Source: Vibrio sp. SCSIO 43137
GTDB taxonomy: Bacteria > Pseudomonadota > Gammaproteobacteria > Enterobacterales > Vibrionaceae
NCBI RefSeq assembly: GCF_028201475.1
Contig: NZ_CP116384.1
Span: 1,054,001-1,118,000, forward strand
Reading direction: 5' to 3'
Length of the DNA stretch: 64,000 nucleotides
The notes under the pieces were generated by a model. It was not told the DNA's origin. It worked only from the letters and a program-made list of their open reading frames with translations, and searched no databases. How positions within the stretch are numbered: the stretch's first letter is position 1; the number at the start of each line of letters is the position of its first letter. The translations under genes were made by a program, and so were the position numbers. Positions 42,374-51,209 of the stretch are shown here, piece after piece.

Positions 42374-42511
42374 TTACAACTCAAATAATTTATCAAAATT
42401 GCGTTTTTCAAGAATATCTTCGATTTTTCTTCTTGCTGATTTTGTATTTTTAATATCACCTTCAGGAACTTTATTCTCTTTTTTAGGTGATTTTTTATGA
42501 CTTTTTTTCAT
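42374..42511 (-). CDS. 45-residue basic protein upstream of the YkgJ gene
   Basis: Starts MKKSHKKSPKKENKV and ends RRKIEDILEKRNFDKLFEL. An AAGGA ribosome site lies 8 bases before the ATG, and the stop is 6 bases from the YkgJ start. The RR-x-IED-x-LE-x-R tail resembles the C-termini of small PA3496-type proteins, but the match is too short to name it firmly. No membrane segment. Confidence 0.6.
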   Translation of the reverse strand: MKKSHKKSPKKENKVPEGDIKNTKSARRKIEDILEKRNFDKLFEL

Positions 42512-42534
42512 TTGAGCTGTCCTTAGCATGGCCG

Positions 42535-42744
42535 TCAATCAATTCTGAAAGAGCCTAACTTAACACCAACAGCTGATAATATATTTCCCATCATATTTGA
42601 TTCGGAAAAGGTAAATTCTAGATTATGTTGTTTGGCGTGAAGTTTAGGGGAAATGTGACGTTGTAGAATGTCACTATTGAGTTGATGTATGTGTGCTGAC
42701 CAATTTAGTTGTTCATTATCCAAGCAAAATTCTATTTTAAACAT
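42535..42744 (-). CDS. Small uncharacterised protein
   Basis: 69 residues (MFKIEFCLDN...), no signal or membrane segment, Asn/His-rich middle. The ribosome site is weak (GAGC about 7 bases upstream). No recognised family. Its stop lies 23 bases before the start of the 45-residue gene, compatible with an operon. May be a chance frame. Confidence 0.4.
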   Translation of the reverse strand: MFKIEFCLDNEQLNWSAHIHQLNSDILQRHISPKLHAKQHNLEFTFSESNMMGNILSAVGVKLGSFRID

Positions 42745-42880
42745 ATATTGAGCTCAGATTTATTTGATTTTTTGTGTCTATCACATGTTTTTTTATACCA
42801 GCCTCGCTGGCGACTAGTTCTTCGAGACAATAAAACTCCTGAAAATTAAGTGTACTTAAAATATTTATATGGAAAGAGAG

Positions 42881-42908
42881 TGGGTGTAATGTACTTACAT
42901 CACACCCA
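42881..42908 (-). terminator. Hairpin after the cold-shock gene
   Basis: A 13-bp stem (one G-T pair) between TGGGTGTGATGTA and TACATTACACCCA, read on the minus strand, with a 2-base loop. It starts 6 bases after the stop. The following tract is only moderately T-rich. Confidence 0.7.
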
Positions 42909-42914
42909 GTGCTG

Positions 42915-43127
42915 TTATAGCGCGACTACGTTTGACGCTTGAGGGCCTTTTTGACCTTGCTCAACGTCAAAGCTAACTTTTTGACCTTCAGCTAATGTCT
43001 TAAAACCGTCAGATGCGATAGCTCTGAAATGTACAAATACATCAGCGCCGCCATTGTCTTGTGAAATAAAGCCAAAGCCTTTAGATTCGTTAAACCATTT
43101 TACTGAACCAGTAGTTTTAGTAGACAT
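42915..43127 (-). CDS. CspA-family cold-shock protein
   Basis: 70 residues, a single OB-fold. RNA-binding motifs RNP1 (KGFGFI) and RNP2 (VFVHF) are intact. It begins [15 protein letters not shown] and ends ASNVVAL, as in CspA/CspD-type proteins. An RNA chaperone that melts mRNA structure in the cold. The start has GAGG 6 bases upstream. A long leader precedes it, as usual for cold-induced members. Which Csp paralogue this is cannot be decided. Confidence 0.95.
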   Translation of the reverse strand: MSTKTTGSVKWFNESKGFGFISQDNGGADVFVHFRAIASDGFKTLAEGQKVSFDVEQGQKGPQASNVVAL

Positions 43128-43295
43128 AAATACCTCTAAGAAATTAATAATATTGAAACTGCGAGCAACTGCTATTTAAGAAACTATGACGAGAAGCAAT
43201 CACAGGAGCTAAACGAAGGTATCGAAAGGAAACTGGGAGAGGGCTTGTACTAAATTTTCACTAATAGCTCGTTTGCAAGAGCTAGGGGCACTATA
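43128..43295 (-). promoter_or_regulatory. Likely long 5' leader and promoter of the cold-shock gene
   Basis: On the minus strand a -10-like TATAGT (43290-43295) is followed by about 155 untranslated bases before the ATG, the length typical of cspA-type thermosensing leaders. The 362-base gap up to 43489 contains no gene; the left part is the leader, the right part shows nothing distinctive. Confidence 0.5.
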
Positions 43296-43489
43296 CAGCT
43301 TGTTTGGAAAATGAACAGCTTTATTTTCTTTTTTTCAAAATCTGTTGAGTTTGAGGTAGTCAACTCCAGCAATAGTAAGCAACTTTAATGCAAATTAACC
43401 ACCACTGACAACGATGGTCTTTGGCGTTTAGGACACATAAAATTGTTCAATGATAGCTAAATTAAAAGAGTGACTACCGGCAACCGAGG

Positions 43490-44104
43490 CTATTTCAATA
43501 TTAAAAAACTCGGGTAGCGAATTTTATTAACCAAAATATAAAGCCTTAAGGCCACGATAACGATAACACAGGATACAGAAGCGATGCCATAGGAAACACC
43601 GAAGTTGATTAAAGCAATATAAATGCTGCTGCCCAAAATAACGATGGATGCGTAAATATCGGTGGTATTAAAGATGTTTTCACGGTGAGACAAAATATCC
43701 CGCAATACACCTCCGAACACCGCGGTAATCATCCCCATCATCACCGCAACATAAGCCGCGTAACCCGTAGAGTAAAGCTTGGCCGTTACCAGAACCGCAA
43801 ACAGAGAGACACCTAACGTATCAAAAAACACAATCATCTTTTCTACTTTCGACTTTCTTAACTCATGAATAAGAAAGAATCCGACTAACGAGCCGGCCAG
43901 TGCCACCCAAAAATAGGTTTGGTCACGAATCCAGAATACCTGGTCAGCATTGATAATCATGTCACGCAAGGTTCCTCCCCCCAGTGCCGTAATCCAGCCA
44001 ATAAGGAGAATACTGATAATATCTTTGCCCCGGTTTGATTCAATCATCACACCACTTAGCGCGAAAGCAACAATGCAGGTCATTTCCAAATAGTAAGTAA
44101 ACAC
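43490..44104 (-). CDS. TRIC/YicG-family membrane protein (trimeric cation channel family)
   Basis: 204 residues, about seven helices in two similar halves. Each half carries the family loop: ITALGGGTLRDMI in the first and ITAVFGGVLRDIL in the second, around the conserved Gly-Gly and Arg-Asp. Prokaryotic TRIC proteins form trimeric K+/Na+-permeable channels; earlier named UPF0126. It has no operon partner here. Confidence 0.88.
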   Translation of the reverse strand: MFTYYLEMTCIVAFALSGVMIESNRGKDIISILLIGWITALGGGTLRDMIINADQVFWIRDQTYFWVALAGSLVGFFLIHELRKSKVEKMIVFFDTLGVSLFAVLVTAKLYSTGYAAYVAVMMGMITAVFGGVLRDILSHRENIFNTTDIYASIVILGSSIYIALINFGVSYGIASVSCVIVIVALRLYILVNKIRYPSFLILK

Positions 44105-44338
44105 GTCGGCTCTGTTTCCTTTTCCATAAACCCATTGAAATTACTTAGCTTCTAAGATTTCGTCAATATCCTTGCCTCGCAAAAAAAAACTCTGCTTATA
44201 GTGAATAAGCGGGGTGAACAGAAACAGACGGATTTGGTTGGTGGTTTTTAACTCGAAATTACCACATTCGGTGTTACACGCAGCCCTAAATACTCTATGA
44301 CCATAATGGCTTAACGTAGAATAACTAACTCGAAAATG

Positions 44339-44369
44339 GTGGACACGTTGTGGACGTTTCGGTGTCCAC
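44339..44369 (-). terminator. Inverted repeat immediately after the 278-residue unknown
   Basis: GTGGACAC (44339-44346) and GTGTCCAC (44362-44369) with a 15-base loop, starting 2 bases after the stop codon at 44372. No T run. The remaining bases 44105-44338 hold no convincing gene. Confidence 0.45.
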
Positions 44370-44371
44370 AA

Positions 44372-45208
44372 TTAGTCCTTATTGGACTCTATTTTTTGTA
44401 TGTACCACTCATGCCTTGAGTGAAAAGAATCGGGAAGCTTAGAGCCAGTTAAGATGGTTAATTTGTCCAAATCAAAATGTAGATCTAGAAAGGCTTGATT
44501 TGTCGCCTTGGTTATCCTTTCTAATTCTTTGACCATATCTTCGTTTTCATATGCTGTCAGTGCTTCCATTGGGTTGCTCATATCTGCTTCAAAATGAAAA
44601 TACGCAGACCGATTAAAATTAAACAGAAGTTGCATGTGCATCGGTTCTGCTCGATATGTTTGATGTCCTTCACTTGGGCTTTCTAGCCAGTGATACGTGA
44701 CGTCTTTCTTTGGCATTCCTCTGGCAGCTGCAAGTAGCAAAGGAATGTATTCTATTTTCTTTTCTAGTTCGTATTTTCTGAAAATGTATTGGTTAAGGTT
44801 ATAGAACTCATTTAGTTCAACCAAATGATTGAAGTGCCTAACAAAATCCTCATACTTCAACACGGGAGGTTCTTTTGGTGTGAATCCATATTTCTTATCT
44901 AAGGCAAGAAAGTCATGCATAAAGAAGTGGATTGATTTTCGAGAACTATATAGCCTTTGGCGAAACTCTAACAATATTTTCCCTTCGTGCTGCATGAACT
45001 GCTCATATTGCTTGTCCTTACGCTGGCTGTAGAAAGTCCAACTTGCAAGAGCAAGAGATACAATTGAAGTGAAAGCAATCATGACATTAGCAATATCTGA
45101 AATCTCCAAATCATAAGGGTAGCCGTCGGGATAACGATGAAGAGTGATCATTACCATTACATAAAGAATGACTATGGAATATGCTAAATATTTGAAGTTG
45201 ATTTTCAT
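44372..45208 (-). CDS. Two-helix membrane protein of unknown function
   Basis: 278 residues: helices at about 7-24 and 38-62 (IANVMIAFTSIVSLALASW), then a cytosolic domain of about 210 residues rich in Lys, Tyr, Phe and His. The domain has predicted amphipathic helices (FRQRLYSSRKSIHFFMHDFL) and no recognised motif. Lower GC than the flanking core genes, which suggests horizontal gain. A membrane-tethered helical domain of this plan is reminiscent of several defence or stress proteins, but nothing specific supports that here. Confidence 0.6.
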   Translation of the reverse strand: MKINFKYLAYSIVILYVMVMITLHRYPDGYPYDLEISDIANVMIAFTSIVSLALASWTFYSQRKDKQYEQFMQHEGKILLEFRQRLYSSRKSIHFFMHDFLALDKKYGFTPKEPPVLKYEDFVRHFNHLVELNEFYNLNQYIFRKYELEKKIEYIPLLLAAARGMPKKDVTYHWLESPSEGHQTYRAEPMHMQLLFNFNRSAYFHFEADMSNPMEALTAYENEDMVKELERITKATNQAFLDLHFDLDKLTILTGSKLPDSFHSRHEWYIQKIESNKD

Positions 45209-45415
45209 CTTACAGATTCGCTAAAGTTTTTTGTGACTACATCTTCTAGGTGATCGGGTGTACTGGTCAAGTCCAGCCGAGTGCTTTTGCACTCTATTAG
45301 CGATAGGTCAAGTAATCCGTTAAATGCTAATTTAGCAGTGCATGTAACATGGAATTGTCCAATAACAAGTAAGCAACTCCAACCATAGGTATGCATTGCG
45401 ACGCGAAGCATCGCA

Positions 45416-45478
45416 ACGAGTAACGAGTAACGAGTAACGAGTAACGAGTAACGAGTAACGAGTAACGAGTAACGAGTA
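45416..45478. repeat. Perfect tandem repeat, nine units of ACGAGTA
   Basis: Nine uninterrupted 7-base units. A unit length not divisible by three would shift any frame that crosses it when copy number changes. Confidence 0.97.
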
Positions 45479-45501
45479 TAGGTGGACAGCATCATCGCAA
45501 C

Positions 45502-45524
45502 AGGTCAATAGGTCAATAGGTCAG
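45502..45524. repeat. Short tandem repeat, nearly three units of AGGTCAAT
   Basis: Two full 8-base units and six further matching bases, only 23 bases from the ACGAGTA array. Confidence 0.9.
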
Positions 45525-45538
45525 GGAATCCCACCACC

Positions 45539-45566
45539 AAAAAGCGCGACCTGTTAGCCGCGCTTT
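45539..45566 (-). terminator. Terminator of the dCache chemoreceptor gene
   Basis: Arms AAAGCGCG / CGCGCTTT with a 10-base loop, followed on the minus strand by further T residues, 25 bases after the stop. Confidence 0.85.
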
Positions 45567-45591
45567 ATTACTTCTATAGACCACTGAAGAG

Positions 45592-47493
45592 TTACTTCAG
45601 CTTAAACCGCTCAACCACATGGCTTAGCTGTTCGTTCACTACATTAATGCTCTCGGTCTGAACGGCGGTCTGTTCGCCATTGTTATTAAGCTGGCTGACA
45701 ATCTCGTTGATGGAAGCCATATTGCGGCTTACTTCCTGAGTTACGCTGCTCTGCTGTTCTGCTGCGGTGGCGATCTGGGTGCTCAGGTCATTAATCTCTG
45801 CAATATGGCTGGTTAAATCACCAATCTGATTGCCTACCTGAGTAGTACTTTCCATGGTTTCGTTACAGTTTGACTTGGTCATCTCCATGGAATCACACAG
45901 AGAATTACTGCCCTGTAGCAGGCTGTTTAGGGCATGTTCAATCTCGCCAGTACTTTGTTGTGTGCGGCTTGCCAGCGCCCTTACCTCGTCAGCAACAACG
46001 GCAAAGCCCCTGCCCTGTTCACCGGCTCGTGCCGCTTCTATAGCTGCGTTTAGTGCCAGCAGGTTAGTCTGCTCGGCTATTTCACCGATAACCGACAAAA
46101 TGGAGCTGATATTTCTGGTCTCATCACTCATATGCTGAATGCTGTCGGCAGTGTTTTCAACTACGCCAACTAGCGAGCTAACCTTAGAATAGGCCTCACC
46201 CACCACGTTTTGAGACTCAGCCCCCAGCGAAGTTGCATCTGCCACAAATTGCGCTGTTTCTGTCGCGTTTTGCGCCACGGTTTCCGCAGTGGCATTCATC
46301 TCTTCAATGGCGGCGATAATCTGCTCTGTCTCTACCAGATGCTGGCTAAGCACTGTTGAGTTATCTCTGGTCTGGCGGGTCAGTTCACCAACATCGGATT
46401 TCAGTGTGCTGCTGGCAGATTCTATCTCCAGCATCAGACTCTGAAGGTTCTCAATAAACTGGTTTATGCCAGTCGCTATCTGCCCCAGATCATCTTTGGA
46501 ACGTACTTCAAGGCGTTGGGTAAGATCGCCGTCGCCACTGGCTAGGCTCATCACCATTTTCTTAAGTTCCAGAATAGGGCGATAGAGATAGTTGATTGCC
46601 AGAAGTACCAGAATTACGGTAACCAGCAGATAAATCAGAGTAGAGAATATTGCTGTACTTTTTGCCTCTTCTACCTGAGCAAAAACCACTTTTTTATCCA
46701 AGACGATTAACAGATACCAGCTCTGGTTGCCTAACTCAATACGTTTAGAAAACAGAACTTTATCAACACCTTCAAGGTTATACTCAACTTCTGCCGATGA
46801 CTGGCCTGTTACTTCTCTTGCAACCTGTTTTAAATCCGGATGTTGGTTCAGTTTGCTGCCGTTTTTGATGACTGAAGAGGTGCTGGCCATGGTGGTGGTG
46901 TCTTCGGCAATAATCAGCGCCAGTGAGCCGGGAATATCTATTTTGTTGACGGTGTTAGTCAGTAGCTCAAGTGAGATATCTGCCAGTATGGTTCCTTCGC
47001 CAAAAGACTTTGCAATACTGATCAGAAGCACTTTGTTTACCGCATCCTCATAGGGTTCGGTAAACACCGTTTGCCCGCTCTTAGCCTGCTGATACCAAGG
47101 GCGGACTCTCGGATCATAAGAGGATGGGCTTTTATTGCCTATCCAACCGGGGTAATCCTGAGAGGCATAGGCATCACCATTTTCAAAGCCAATCATCATG
47201 TTTTCTACGTTAGATGACAGGGCACTTACCTTCATCCGCTCAGCGTGGCCATCAGAATAGTTGTTCTGGCGGTAAGCACTGGCAAGGTTGGTAACGGTTA
47301 ACGCCTTATCACTTAAAAAGCCTTTTAGCTTCTCAGCTTCCAAATCCACTCTCTCTTTGGTGTTTGCGTAAATTGACTGCTCAAGCAGTGCTTTTTCACT
47401 GGAGAATGAAAGATAGTTAGACAACCCCACGGATATGGTAACAACCAGGGAAACCGACAGCAGCAGCGCTGCTTTAAAGCTGAGTTTTTGCAT
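45592..47493 (-). CDS. Methyl-accepting chemotaxis protein with a dCache sensor
   Basis: 633 residues. Helix 1 (about 8-28), a periplasmic dCache domain (about 35-275) with the [12 protein letters not shown] motif common in amino-acid and amine-sensing receptors, and helix 2 (about 280-300). A HAMP domain (about 302-355, [19 protein letters not shown]) and the signalling rod follow, with tip [20 protein letters not shown] and [20 protein letters not shown]. Directs taxis toward or away from a small periplasmic ligand. The LysR gene upstream is divergent. No C-terminal CheR-tether pentapeptide is seen. Confidence 0.93.
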   Translation of the reverse strand: MQKLSFKAALLLSVSLVVTISVGLSNYLSFSSEKALLEQSIYANTKERVDLEAEKLKGFLSDKALTVTNLASAYRQNNYSDGHAERMKVSALSSNVENMMIGFENGDAYASQDYPGWIGNKSPSSYDPRVRPWYQQAKSGQTVFTEPYEDAVNKVLLISIAKSFGEGTILADISLELLTNTVNKIDIPGSLALIIAEDTTTMASTSSVIKNGSKLNQHPDLKQVAREVTGQSSAEVEYNLEGVDKVLFSKRIELGNQSWYLLIVLDKKVVFAQVEEAKSTAIFSTLIYLLVTVILVLLAINYLYRPILELKKMVMSLASGDGDLTQRLEVRSKDDLGQIATGINQFIENLQSLMLEIESASSTLKSDVGELTRQTRDNSTVLSQHLVETEQIIAAIEEMNATAETVAQNATETAQFVADATSLGAESQNVVGEAYSKVSSLVGVVENTADSIQHMSDETRNISSILSVIGEIAEQTNLLALNAAIEAARAGEQGRGFAVVADEVRALASRTQQSTGEIEHALNSLLQGSNSLCDSMEMTKSNCNETMESTTQVGNQIGDLTSHIAEINDLSTQIATAAEQQSSVTQEVSRNMASINEIVSQLNNNGEQTAVQTESINVVNEQLSHVVERFKLK

Positions 47494-47880
47494 TGTGACA
47501 ACCTAAGACATTGTATCTGTATAAAGGTGTTATCCGGCTTTGAAAACCTGATAACCAATATGATTTATTTAGAGTTTATTTAATTAATATATTAATTATT
47601 TTCGCGATTATATATGTCCGGCAAATTAAATTATATGCATATCATCAAGACGAAAGCGCTTATTTACGTAAACAATGATCTCGAACATGAAAAACAGTAA
47701 AAACTGTTAGTAAATAGCAAAACTTTAGTGGCATTCAAAGTTCTCTAAGTGCTTATAAAACCTAGCGAATAGTGTAAAAAATACTAGCGAAAAAGTGCCT
47801 GATTAAGGCGGAAATATGCCGCTATATAAGCTACAATATTTGCAACCAAAAATTATTTTGTTGCATATAGTTGAACAATT
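47494..47880. other. Divergent promoter region of the chemoreceptor and LysR genes
   Basis: 387 AT-rich bases. Contains two direct copies of CTAGCGAA at 47762 and 47784, 22 bases (two helical turns) apart and about 100 bases before the LysR start. No gene seen. Confidence 0.5.
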
Positions 47881-48789
47881 ATGAGAAACACTGATGATTT
47901 TTTGATCTTCTACCAACTGATCAAACAAGGCTCATTTAGTAAGGCCGCTGAACAAATCGGCCTGACAAAATCGGTTATCAGCAAGCGGGTGACCCGTCTT
48001 GAACAGGAGCTAGGCGTTCAGCTACTTTACCGCACTACCAGAAAGCTGACCCTGACGGAAGCGGGCGAAATTTTTTACCGCCACGCAAGGGAGATTCATC
48101 ACTCAGTTGTTAACGCCGAAGATGAACTGCAAGGGTTGGGCGAGAGCCTGTCCGGCAACATCAAGATCACTGTACCTACAATTTCCGGTGAGCTGATCCT
48201 TCCTCAGGCCATAGCTGAGTTCAGTGAAAAATATCCCGATATCAATGTGCAGATGGATCTGGATAACCGCTTTGTTGATATCCTTGCGGAAGGCTACGAT
48301 CTCGCCATTCGTACCGGTGTGCTTCCTGACTCCAGCTTTATCGCCCGCAGGTTGGTGGATGTAAACTGGATTATCTGTGGTGCACCGGGCTACTTCAGTA
48401 AAAACCCTCCACCGGATTCTTATCAGGATCTAAGCAAACATAACTGCCTTGGTTACTCTTATCAGGAAACCGGCGCTTTTGAGTGGCTATTTAAAGGGGA
48501 GAAGGAGGGCGAGACCTTTACCGTCAATGTTAACGGCAACTTCTGCACCAATAATGCATCGGCACTTAAGCGCGCTGCCCTACTGGGGCAGGGATTGGTC
48601 TATGTTCCGAAAGTACTGGTATTTGATGAACTTAAATCCGGCCAGCTTGTGGAAGTGTTGCCTGATCAGGTAGGTAAAAAATTGGGTATTTTCGCCGTTT
48701 ATCCGTACACCAAGCACCTTCCTACCAAGACCCGCCTGTTTATAGAGCACGTTTACGACTGCTATAACCGCAACGACGGCCAGTTCTGA
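47881..48789 (+). CDS. LysR-family transcriptional regulator
   Basis: 302 residues. The N-terminal winged HTH (FYQLIKQGSFSKAAEQIGLT, KSVISKRVTRLEQELG) is typical, and the substrate-binding domain (about 90-295) resembles the CrgA/PecT-type subgroup (LAEGYDLAIRTGVLPDSSF). No obvious metabolic partner is adjacent: the chemoreceptor is divergent and lldP is convergent. Regulatory target unknown; either neighbour or itself is possible. Confidence 0.9.
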   Translation: MRNTDDFLIFYQLIKQGSFSKAAEQIGLTKSVISKRVTRLEQELGVQLLYRTTRKLTLTEAGEIFYRHAREIHHSVVNAEDELQGLGESLSGNIKITVPTISGELILPQAIAEFSEKYPDINVQMDLDNRFVDILAEGYDLAIRTGVLPDSSFIARRLVDVNWIICGAPGYFSKNPPPDSYQDLSKHNCLGYSYQETGAFEWLFKGEKEGETFTVNVNGNFCTNNASALKRAALLGQGLVYVPKVLVFDELKSGQLVEVLPDQVGKKLGIFAVYPYTKHLPTKTRLFIEHVYDCYNRNDGQF

Positions 48790-48806
48790 AGTTAGTAGAA
48801 ACGGAA

Positions 48807-48840
48807 AAGTCGCAGATGCTTTACAGCTTGCGACTTTTTT
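48807..48840 (+). terminator. Terminator of the LysR gene
   Basis: Arms AAGTCGCA / TGCGACTT and a following T run. Confidence 0.9.
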
Positions 48841-48861
48841 ATCTGTTTCTTATAAAAAAAC

Positions 48862-48889
48862 AAAGACCCGGGCTAAGCCACAGGTCTTT
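48862..48889 (-). terminator. Terminator of lldP
   Basis: Arms AAAGACC / GGTCTTT; on the minus strand the stem is followed by TGTTTTTTT. Confidence 0.8.
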
Positions 48890-48950
48890 AAATTAAGCAG
48901 TGTTTCTGGAGATAGTAATACTGCAAATACTAATGAGTCGTTTCTCCGCT

Positions 48951-50537
48951 TTATAAGAAGGTGCTGACCACTGCGGCAACGATACCGTATACCACCATAG
49001 GCACAACCGTCTTCTTAATTATGTAACCTTCCTGATTGGCAATACCCAGAATGGTTGATACTGCAATGATGTTGTTGATACATACCATGTTACCCATTGC
49101 ACCACCTACCGATTGCAGGCCAAGAATGGTTGTCTGGTTCAGGCCAGTGTTGATGGCAATAGTCTGCTGGATGGCACCAAATGTCAGGTTAGACACCGTA
49201 GCGGAACCGGAGAAGAAGGCACCCAGCGCACCAAGGTAAGCCGCAACATACTGCCAGCTTGTCCCCATAAGGTCAGAGAATGCAGAACCTGTCACCATGA
49301 TTGGCGAGTTTTCACCACCCGTCATCATCAGTTTCACCATAATCAGGGCACCAACCAGTGCGATAAATGGCATCTTGATACGGCTACCGGTTTCAGCAAA
49401 CATCTGCTTAACAACGCGACCTTCCAGACGGAATACAGGAATAGAGATCAGGGCTACCAGCAGGAATGGAATCAGTGCAGGAACATAAAGTGTCTTATAT
49501 GCCCACGCTACATCTGTACCCAAAATCTGGCTCAGCTTGATGATCAGCGCCTGACTGACACTGAACTCACCCAGAGGACCAAATGAAATGCTCAATACTT
49601 CAGTGCTGTCTGTCAGCATAGATTTAATGCCGAACTGCTTGATACGGGTAACGATAAGGATGAAGATCAGAAGCAGAGTCGGAGTCATGGCTTTCATGAT
49701 CTCGCCAAAAGTAACACCTTCGCGCTTCTCTTCGTTCGCTGACTGATGAACTTTCTGCAGGCCAACACCTGATTTAGCGATGAGCACAGACAAGATCAGA
49801 CCAATTGCACCACCAACCAGTGCCGGGAACTCAAAGTTCCACTGAGCAATCAGGAAGTAAGGAACGGTACATGAAAGCGTACTTAGCAGAACAAACAGGT
49901 AGTTACGCTTGATTTCACCCCAGCTCACGACAAAACGCAGAGCCATTGGCGGAATAACAAATGCAGCAACCATATGGATTAGGGCACTTACCTGACCCGC
50001 TTCAAGTAGTGCAGCGTTGTCCAGACCAAGGTTAGAGAAACCGAACCATGTTGGTGTACCTACCGCACCGAATGATACAGGAACCGAGTTCATTACCAGC
50101 GCCAGCATTGCCACTTTTAAAGGAGGGAAACCAAGTCCGACAAGAATGGGAGCAGCAATAGCAGCAGGGGTACCGAAACCGGATGCACCTTCAATCATAA
50201 AGGCGAATGCCCAACCAATGATCATCAGCTGCGCAACCTGATTGCGGCTGATGCCTTCCAGCCAGCGGCGGATAACCGCTTCTGCGCCAGATAAATAAGT
50301 CAGGCGGTTAATTAGTATTGCACCGGCGACAATGGAAATCGGTGTTATTGCAGACAACATACCGGCAATAACGTTGGCGCTGATCAGAGTAAAGCTTGTA
50401 TTAAAGTAGAAGTACTGCAATGTACCAACCATAAGGGCGGTAATTGGTAATGCAATATGAGAAGGAACGCCATTCTTCTTGGTCATCATCCAAATAAGAA
50501 TAACGATAGGTGTTACAGATATAAATAGGGTTAACAT
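48951..50537 (-). CDS. lldP: L-lactate permease (LctP family)
   Basis: 528 residues and about 13 membrane helices. Family blocks such as GASGFGTPAAIAAPILVGLG, MNSVPVSFGAVGTPTW, FFSGSATVSNLTFG and LQSVGGAMGNMVCINNI are highly characteristic. Imports L-lactate, and usually D-lactate and glycolate, with protons. It lies about 670 bases downstream of the D-lactate dehydrogenase gene in the same direction. The long gap with its own terminator makes separate promoters likely. Confidence 0.93.
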   Translation of the reverse strand: MLTLFISVTPIVILIWMMTKKNGVPSHIALPITALMVGTLQYFYFNTSFTLISANVIAGMLSAITPISIVAGAILINRLTYLSGAEAVIRRWLEGISRNQVAQLMIIGWAFAFMIEGASGFGTPAAIAAPILVGLGFPPLKVAMLALVMNSVPVSFGAVGTPTWFGFSNLGLDNAALLEAGQVSALIHMVAAFVIPPMALRFVVSWGEIKRNYLFVLLSTLSCTVPYFLIAQWNFEFPALVGGAIGLILSVLIAKSGVGLQKVHQSANEEKREGVTFGEIMKAMTPTLLLIFILIVTRIKQFGIKSMLTDSTEVLSISFGPLGEFSVSQALIIKLSQILGTDVAWAYKTLYVPALIPFLLVALISIPVFRLEGRVVKQMFAETGSRIKMPFIALVGALIMVKLMMTGGENSPIMVTGSAFSDLMGTSWQYVAAYLGALGAFFSGSATVSNLTFGAIQQTIAINTGLNQTTILGLQSVGGAMGNMVCINNIIAVSTILGIANQEGYIIKKTVVPMVVYGIVAAVVSTFL

Positions 50538-50930
50538 TCAGAACTACTCCATAAAATCAGTTCTAATTCTCTTGGGAATATGAAATTAATTTTATTATTA
50601 ATATTTTTATTTGTTACTTACATACAACTGTATTAGCTGTAGGGAAATAGTTTAAATAGCGAAAACAAATATTTCACTATTAATATTTACAGAGAGAACA
50701 TTAACCAGCATTTTACAATCAAACAGATTGTCCAACAATTTTAACCACAAAAATATATTTCTTTAATTACAACAACTTAAATAAGGAAGCATTTATCAAA
50801 TCACGATAAAACCTGACCATATGACACAATAAGTTTCCAAAACAGACATAATAAAATAGTAAATATGGACAAAACCCTGTCTATTTTATGGGCTATTTAA
50901 TAAAGAATTAGATAATGATAATATACGCTT

Positions 50931-50946
50931 GTTGTAAAATTACAAC
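50931..50946. promoter_or_regulatory. Perfect inverted repeat upstream of lldP
   Basis: GTTGTAA-AA-TTACAAC, the size and symmetry of a GntR- or FNR-like operator, about 395 bases before the lldP start. No regulator can be named. Confidence 0.45.
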
Positions 50947-51154
50947 TGATTTGAGGAAATGTAAGTAGTAATACGGAATGAATTTAGAAATTATTGAAAA
51001 ATTAAAACATATTAGTTTTTATGAACAAGATCATACGAATTAACCCTTTTGTAGTATTATATTTCCGGCCTTATTAATCGAATGTTAATAATGTAAATTA
51101 TATTAACATTATCATTTTAATATTCAAGTTTAATTAATTACTCTTGCAAAAAAT

Positions 51155-51178
51155 AAAAGCAACCTTGCGGTTGCTTTT
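51155..51178 (-). terminator. Terminator of the D-lactate dehydrogenase gene
   Basis: Ten-base perfect arms AAAAGCAACC / GGTTGCTTTT with a 4-base loop and a T-rich tail on the minus strand. Confidence 0.9.
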
Positions 51179-51209
51179 ATCTAATCATTAAGTGGTAGCT
51201 ATTTTAAAT

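Larger units (their letters stand above)
45209..45591. other. Intergenic region with two microsatellites and a terminator
   Basis: Contains nine 7-bp units, nearly three 8-bp units and the chemoreceptor terminator, listed separately. A 96-codon minus-strand frame crosses the repeats (giving repeated SLLVTRY) and ends with an ATGA overlap on the neighbouring gene. It has no family features and is not called as a gene. Confidence 0.6.
50538..51209. other. 672-base AT-rich gap between dld and lldP
   Basis: Very AT-rich. It contains the dld terminator at its right end, a perfect inverted repeat at 50931-50946, and TGTTAAT/ATTAACA arms near 51083-51108. No open frame with a ribosome site was recognised. 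Its size leaves room for an unannotated small RNA, but no specific evidence of one was found. Confidence 0.5.

Noticed and set aside
44141..44371. 76-codon minus-strand frame after the 278-residue unknown
   Set aside because: It starts in the inverted repeat following the upstream stop, with no ribosome site and no recognisable composition.
45205..45495. 96-codon minus-strand frame containing SLLVTRY repeats
   Set aside because: The repeats come from the 7-base microsatellite, and no family or ribosome site supports it; kept only as a hypothesis in the findings.
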